A stretch of 64,000 nt of DNA from Massilia sp. UBA2604. GTDB taxonomy: Bacteria; Pseudomonadota; Gammaproteobacteria; Burkholderiales; Burkholderiaceae_D. A program made the position numbers and the translations under genes. The DNA is taken from assembly GCA_002339265.1 (NCBI GenBank), contig DDKG01000075.1:1-64000 (forward strand), given 5' to 3'. The notes below the pieces were generated by a model that was not told where the DNA came from, did not search any database, and worked only from the letters and a program-made list of their open reading frames with translations. Of this stretch, positions 59,590 to 64,000 are shown piece after piece (the stretch's first letter is position 1; every line of letters begins with the position of its first letter).

Positions 59590-61158
59590 ATGCCAGACAA
59601 GCGTACCGCTCCCGAAATCTCCCGCCTGACCGCCGAAAAACGCCCAGCAGTGCGTAATGCCGTGCTGTTTGTGGTCGCCCTGTGCCTGTTGCTGCTGGCC
59701 ATACAGGTCTCGGATGGCTGGCGCGCGCGCAAGGAGCGCCTGGCGGAGGTGGCCGTCGCCACCACGAATATGTCGCACGCGCTGGCGGCCCAGGCCGAGA
59801 GCGCGGTACGGGTGGTCGATACCGTGCTGGCCGGCGTGGTCGAGCGGGTCGAGACCGACGGCATGACGGGCGCAGGACGCCCGCGCCTGCAACTGCACCT
59901 GAAGAATATGGTGAGCCAGGTCGAGGAGTTGCACGGCTTGTTCGTGTTCGGCCCCGATGGTCATTGGCTGATGACTTCGCAGGACCGCATCCCGCTGTAC
60001 ACCGTCGACGACCGCGAGTATTTCCAGTTCCACCTCAAGAATCCGGACCGATTCGTGCACGTCGGCAAGCCGGTGCGCAGCCGCTCCAGTGGCGAATGGG
60101 TGCTGCCGGTCTCGCGCCGCCTGAACAATCCGGACGGAACGTTCGGCGGCGTCGCGCTCGGCACGATCCGCATCGATTACTTCTCCACCCTGTATAAAAC
60201 CTTCGACGTGGGCAGCGATGGCGTGGTCATGCTGACCCTGGACGACGGCACCATGGTCTACCGCCTGCCGCATAACGAAAAGCTGATCGGGACCGACGTC
60301 AGCAGCGGCCCGGTGCACCAGATGTACGAGCGGTCCGGGCCGGCCGGCACCGCCATGCTGCGCTCGAAGATCGACGGCATCGAAAGGCTGTACAGCTACC
60401 GCCATCTCGAAACCTATCCGCTGATCGTGGCCACCGCGCAGAGCAAGCACGACATCCTGGAAAAATGGCTGAAGTCGATGATCGGCCAGGCGGCGATCAC
60501 CCTCGTCGCCATCGCATTGCTGCTCTATTTCGGCCGGCGCCTGGTGCGCCAGATCGTGATCCGCGACCACCTCGAGCACGAGCTGGTGCAGGCGCGCGAA
60601 CTGCTGCAGGAACATAACCGTGCGCTGACGGTCCTGGCCGACCACGACAGCCTGACCGGCATCGCCAACCGGCGCCGATTCGAAGAAGCCCTGGAGGTGG
60701 AGTTCGCACGCGCGAGCAGGAGCGGCGCGCCGCTGTCGCTGCTGATGTTCGACGTCGATTACTTCAAGCGCTACAACGACACCTATGGCCACGTGGCCGG
60801 CGACGCCTGTCTGCGCCAGGTGGCGCAGACGCTGCAAGAAAGCCTGGTGCGGCCGGCCGACCTGGCCGCTCGCTATGGTGGCGAGGAATTCGTGGCCCTG
60901 TTGCCGGATACCGATCCGGCCGGCGCCAGGATGGTGGCCGAGCGCATCCGCCAGGCGATCATGGCGCTCGGGATCCCGCATGCCGGCAATGGCGCCGGCG
61001 TCGTGACCATCAGCGCGGGCGTGTACACGAGCGGCGCCGGTGGCGGCATGGCGACCGACAGCGCCACCGCACTGGTGGAGCGGGCCGACGTCCTGCTGTA
61101 TCGCGCCAAGCAGTCGGGCCGCAATCAGGTGTGCGGCGGCGACCTCGCCGCACCCTGA
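59590..61158 (+). CDS. Membrane-bound diguanylate cyclase with extracytoplasmic sensor domain
   Basis: The start at 59590 (MPDKRTAPEISRLTAEKRPA) is chosen just ahead of the first membrane helix (about 25-45), giving 522 residues. A periplasmic PDC/Cache-like sensor (about 55-300; GLFVFGPDGHWLMTSQDR) is followed by a second helix (about 305-325) and a GGDEF domain. The active site is RYGGEEF, with an RPAD I-site five residues upstream. It should make cyclic di-GMP in response to an external signal. Confidence 0.92.
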   Translation: MPDKRTAPEISRLTAEKRPAVRNAVLFVVALCLLLLAIQVSDGWRARKERLAEVAVATTNMSHALAAQAESAVRVVDTVLAGVVERVETDGMTGAGRPRLQLHLKNMVSQVEELHGLFVFGPDGHWLMTSQDRIPLYTVDDREYFQFHLKNPDRFVHVGKPVRSRSSGEWVLPVSRRLNNPDGTFGGVALGTIRIDYFSTLYKTFDVGSDGVVMLTLDDGTMVYRLPHNEKLIGTDVSSGPVHQMYERSGPAGTAMLRSKIDGIERLYSYRHLETYPLIVATAQSKHDILEKWLKSMIGQAAITLVAIALLLYFGRRLVRQIVIRDHLEHELVQARELLQEHNRALTVLADHDSLTGIANRRRFEEALEVEFARASRSGAPLSLLMFDVDYFKRYNDTYGHVAGDACLRQVAQTLQESLVRPADLAARYGGEEFVALLPDTDPAGARMVAERIRQAIMALGIPHAGNGAGVVTISAGVYTSGAGGGMATDSATALVERADVLLYRAKQSGRNQVCGGDLAAP

Positions 61159-61185
61159 GCCGCCGCCCTCCCCCCACCGCCGCGA

Positions 61186-61590
61186 TCAATGGCGGTAAGG
61201 ATTGTTCGGACGGGCGTCGTGACGGTTGGGGACACCGTCGCGATCGCGGTCGCGGTAGGCGGCTACCTGACGCGACTGGTGCCAGCCGCCGCGGTCGAGA
61301 TGCCAGCCGTTGCGGTCCTGGCGCCATTGCGCGCGCTGGTAGGCATAGCCCGGACGTACTTTTTCCCAGTGGCCGGCGACCCAGTTGTGGCGGCGGCCGT
61401 TCCAGTCCCAGTAACCCGAGACCCATTCAAAACCGCGGCGCGCGGCCGGCACGGCTTCACGGCGCAGCGGCGGCGGCGCCTTCTTGATGACGATGACTTC
61501 GGCCCGCGGATGAGCGGCCTGGGCCTGCACTGGTGCGAATACTGCGCTGCCGATCAGGACGGCGGCGGCGGTAGCGAGGATGGTTTTCAT
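61186..61590 (-). CDS. Exported YXWGXW-repeat protein
   Basis: The 134-residue protein has a signal peptide ([20 protein letters not shown], cleavage near QAQAA). Tryptophan repeats follow ([25 protein letters not shown], about 54-77) of the YXWGXW/WXXGXW family common in Betaproteobacteria. It closes with [18 protein letters not shown], resembling a calcium-binding thrombospondin type 3 repeat. Periplasmic or outer-membrane location; role unknown. Confidence 0.85.
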   Translation of the reverse strand: MKTILATAAAVLIGSAVFAPVQAQAAHPRAEVIVIKKAPPPLRREAVPAARRGFEWVSGYWDWNGRRHNWVAGHWEKVRPGYAYQRAQWRQDRNGWHLDRGGWHQSRQVAAYRDRDRDGVPNRHDARPNNPYRH

Positions 61591-61755
61591 AGTGCTCTCC
61601 GTTTCGGTTGGTGTGAAACCACTATAGCGAGACGGAACGCCAAAAAGATGAACTGAAGGAAGTCTTTACAGCGGATACATGCCGCTACAAACTTGTAACA
61701 GCAGAAGGAAACAGGCGGGAAGCGAAAGGCGGGGACTGCGGAAAAGCGGAGGCTG

Positions 61756-61789
61756 CAAAAACACAGCCGGCTATGGAAGCCGGCTGTGT
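61756..61789 (-). terminator. Terminator after the TonB-C-like gene
   Basis: A perfect 12-base inverted repeat (ACACAGCCGGCT/AGCCGGCTGTGT) is followed on the minus strand by TTTT and lies just past the stop at 61803. Confidence 0.85.
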
Positions 61790-61802
61790 AAAGGGGAAGG
61801 TA

Positions 61803-62147
61803 TTAGTCCAGCTTGAAGGCGTAGTCGACCTTGGTCCAGGTCTGGGCTGGTGCGCCGTCCTTGGTGCCCGGCTTGAACTTGCACGAGGTCAGGCCCTTGA
61901 CCAGTGCGCGGTCCAGGTTCTTGAAGCCGCTCGACTTGTCGATCTTCGATTCCGCCACGGTGCCGTCCGCGCTCACCAGGAACGAAGCCGAGGTCGTGCC
62001 CTGCTCTTCGTTCATCAGCGATGCCTTCGGATATTCGATAGCGCACTTCTTCGGATCGAACGACGCCGGGGTTTCGGCGGCGAAGCTGGCGCTGGCGGCG
62101 CCGGTGAGGGTCAGTGCAACGAACAGCTTGGCGGACAGGTTTTTCAT
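61803..62147 (-). CDS. Periplasmic TonB-C-terminal-like protein
   Basis: The 114-residue protein has a signal peptide (MKNLSAKLFVALTLTGAASAS). The segment EYPKASLMNEEQGTTSASFLVSADGTVAESKIDKSSG matches the TonB C-terminal fold, and CKFKPGTKDGAP follows the usual motif. There is no membrane anchor or proline-rich spacer, so it is a stand-alone periplasmic domain rather than a TonB energy transducer. Such proteins may bind outer-membrane receptors or cell wall. Confidence 0.85.
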   Translation of the reverse strand: MKNLSAKLFVALTLTGAASASFAAETPASFDPKKCAIEYPKASLMNEEQGTTSASFLVSADGTVAESKIDKSSGFKNLDRALVKGLTSCKFKPGTKDGAPAQTWTKVDYAFKLD

Positions 62148-62246
62148 GATTTCCCCAAATAAGGTTTTAAAAGTTAAATGTCGTGATGCTTCGCTAGACG
62201 CCGCCCGGCTGGCCGGCGCTTGACTACTTAATGACGAAAGTGCTGC

Positions 62247-64000
62247 TTAGAATTCTTCCCACTCGTCGTTGCCGACGGTGGCAGCTGCCTTTTTCGGCTT
62301 CGGCGCAACTTCCGCCTCTTCCGGATTCACCGCGGCGCTGGCGGCGGCCGGCTTTTTCGGTGCCGGCGGTACGGGACGCTTCGCGGCCGGACGGACCACC
62401 ACCGCGGTGGTGGTCGCGACTGGCGCCTGCGCCTCGAATTGGAACTGTTCACCCTCTTCCAGCTTGAAGATGCTGACCACGCGGGCCAGTTCGCCGGCTT
62501 GGTCCTGAAGGCTCTGGGCGGCCGCTGCGGCTTCTTCCACCAGTGCGGCGTTTTGCTGGGTCATGCCATCCATCTCGATGATCGAGGTGTTGACCTGGGC
62601 GATGCCGGCGCTCTGTTCGGCGCTGGCGTTGGCGATCTCGCTCATGATGTCGGTCACGCGCTTGACGCTCGACACCACTTCATCCATCGTCACGCCCGCC
62701 TGGCCGACCAGCTTGCTGCCGCGCTCGACCTTGGAGACCGAATCGTCGATCAGGGTCTTGATTTCTTTTGCCGCCGCAGCCGAACGCTGGGCCAGGTTAC
62801 GCACTTCGGAAGCCACGACCGCGAAGCCACGGCCCTGTTCGCCGGCACGGGCCGCTTCCACTGCCGCGTTCAGCGCCAGGATGTTGGTCTGGAAGGCGAT
62901 GCCGTCGATCACGCCGATGATGTCGGCGATCTTGCTGGCGGAACCATTGATCTCACCCATGGTGCCGACCACTTGCGACACCACATCGCCGCCCTTGCGG
63001 GCCACGTCCGAGGCAGCTGCGGCCAGCGCATTGGCTTCACGGGCGTTGTCGGCGTTCTGCTTGACGGTCGAGGTCAGCTGCTCCATCGCCGACGCGGTCT
63101 TTTCCAGCGAGCTGGCCTGCAGTTCGGTACGCGAGGACAGGTCGATATTGCCGGCGGCGATTTCACGCGAGGCGGTGCCGATGGTCTCGGTGCCGCGGCG
63201 CACCTGGGCCACGATGTCCACCAGGCTGTTGCGCATTTCTTTCATTTCGACCAGCAGGCTGCCGCGGTCCGATTCCTTGGTGTCGATGGCGATCGACAGG
63301 TCACCGTGGGCGATGCTGCCGGCGATCTTGGCGGTGTAGCCAGGCTCGCCGCCGAGCTGCTTGAGCAGGCTGCGGGTGATCACGACAGCGGCGGCCACGC
63401 CCAGCACCACGGCCAGGGCCAGCAGGACCAGCATGAAGTTACGGGCATTGTCGAACGCCGCTTCGGCGTCGGCCTTGGTCTGGGCGTTCTGTTTATCTTC
63501 CTGGGCGGCCAGCGCGTTGAGGGCCTCGGTCCACTTGCGCTGCACCGGGCGCACTTCGCGCACCATGACGCGGGTGGCGTCCATGGCGTTGGCGGCGAGA
63601 TAGAGTTCGGTGGCGCGGGCGATCGCCGGCATGGCGGCGGTTTCGTGTTCCTTGATCTGGGCCAGCAGCGCCTTTTCCTGGTCGTTGCCGTTCGATGCGA
63701 ACAGGGCGGTCAGCTTGCGCTGGGTTTCGTTGTACTGGGCGGTCTGTTCCTTGAACTTCGCGATTTCCGGTTCCATGTCGGCCGGGTCGGCCATCAGGGT
63801 CAGGACGCGCAGCGACTGCAGACGATCGTTGACGTTATTGCGCATCTCGATCACGAGGCCGGTCGACACATTACTCACGCTGACCACGTGGTCGAGGCGA
63901 TCCTGGATCTGCGCCATGCGCAGGATACCCACTACAGCAACAGCCACCAGCAGCACCAGGATCAGTGCGAAACCGAGGGCCAGACGGGTACCGACCTTCA
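62247..64000 (-). CDS. Methyl-accepting chemotaxis protein (first base cut by window edge)
   Basis: The frame reads from the right edge as (A)TG AAG GTC GGT: only the first base of the start codon is outside, giving a protein of about 584 residues. It has an N-terminal membrane helix ([20 protein letters not shown]), a periplasmic four-helix ligand domain (about 30-185), a second helix ([19 protein letters not shown]), a HAMP domain, and the signalling hairpin with [18 protein letters not shown]. The end DEWEEF fits the xWxxF pentapeptide that tethers CheR/CheB. Confidence 0.95.
   Translation of the reverse strand, partial: KVGTRLALGFALILVLLVAVAVVGILRMAQIQDRLDHVVSVSNVSTGLVIEMRNNVNDRLQSLRVLTLMADPADMEPEIAKFKEQTAQYNETQRKLTALFASNGNDQEKALLAQIKEHETAAMPAIARATELYLAANAMDATRVMVREVRPVQRKWTEALNALAAQEDKQNAQTKADAEAAFDNARNFMLVLLALAVVLGVAAAVVITRSLLKQLGGEPGYTAKIAGSIAHGDLSIAIDTKESDRGSLLVEMKEMRNSLVDIVAQVRRGTETIGTASREIAAGNIDLSSRTELQASSLEKTASAMEQLTSTVKQNADNAREANALAAAASDVARKGGDVVSQVVGTMGEINGSASKIADIIGVIDGIAFQTNILALNAAVEAARAGEQGRGFAVVASEVRNLAQRSAAAAKEIKTLIDDSVSKVERGSKLVGQAGVTMDEVVSSVKRVTDIMSEIANASAEQSAGIAQVNTSIIEMDGMTQQNAALVEEAAAAAQSLQDQAGELARVVSIFKLEEGEQFQFEAQAPVATTTAVVVRPAAKRPVPPAPKKPAAASAAVNPEEAEVAPKPKKAAATVGNDEWEEF

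Overview
The window is a high-GC betaproteobacterial chromosome segment carrying one complete-looking prophage. I suggest an Oxalobacteraceae/Massilia-like host. The grounds are the PEP-CTERM exported protein, class I fumarase, a YqhA-type membrane protein, AMP-forming acetyl-CoA synthetase, several diguanylate cyclases and the codon use. This is inference from gene content, not a database match.

Region 1 (1-17108) is host chromosome. It holds a TerC-type membrane protein cut by the window edge, an exported amidohydrolase, a class III CoA-transferase, an NmrA-like reductase divergent from a LysR regulator with a dyad between them, an aromatic-acid type MFS transporter, a fatty acid hydroxylase/sterol desaturase, a PEP-CTERM protein, a DinB-like protein, a REC-PAS-GGDEF protein, tRNA-Ser(GGA), acs, a UPF0114 protein, class I fumarase and murI. 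tRNA-His(GTG), with its own promoter, follows.

Region 2 (17186-58688) is a siphovirus-type prophage in the 3' end of tRNA-His. A 48-bp exact repeat of the tRNA 3' end (17138-17185 and 58641-58688) marks attL and attR. A repeated TTGGAAGAT motif next to both ends looks like integrase arm sites. The left edge is an AT-rich cargo zone. It holds a two-gene pair (soluble protein plus four-helix membrane protein), then a mutated 42-bp third copy of the tRNA end with its own diverged terminator, then two orphan genes, one with a zinc-ribbon/HEPN-like layout. The cargo is the best place to look for an undescribed defence system.

The minus strand (48380 down to 20848) carries a Cro-like gene, a CII-like gene, primase-helicase, an inverted-repeat array, terminase, a Mor-like activator, portal, head genes including a protease-capsid fusion, tail genes including an A AAA AAC frameshift site and a 1657-residue tape measure, tail fibres and lysis. 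The plus strand (48472 to 58521) carries the CI-like repressor with two co-transcribed lysogeny genes (a small protein ending in an SSB-like acidic tip, and a lipoprotein). After a terminator comes a tightly coupled operon of small genes, ParB-like, DUF2303, an orphan cytosine methyltransferase, a DUF4224-like protein and the integrase. Five related 18-bp operators (three between cro and cI, two before the right operon) tie both operons to the same repressor.

Region 3 (58689-64000) is host chromosome again: a pentapeptide-repeat protein, a membrane diguanylate cyclase, a YXWGXW-type exported protein, a periplasmic TonB-C-like protein and a methyl-accepting chemotaxis protein that lacks only the first base of its start codon at the window edge.
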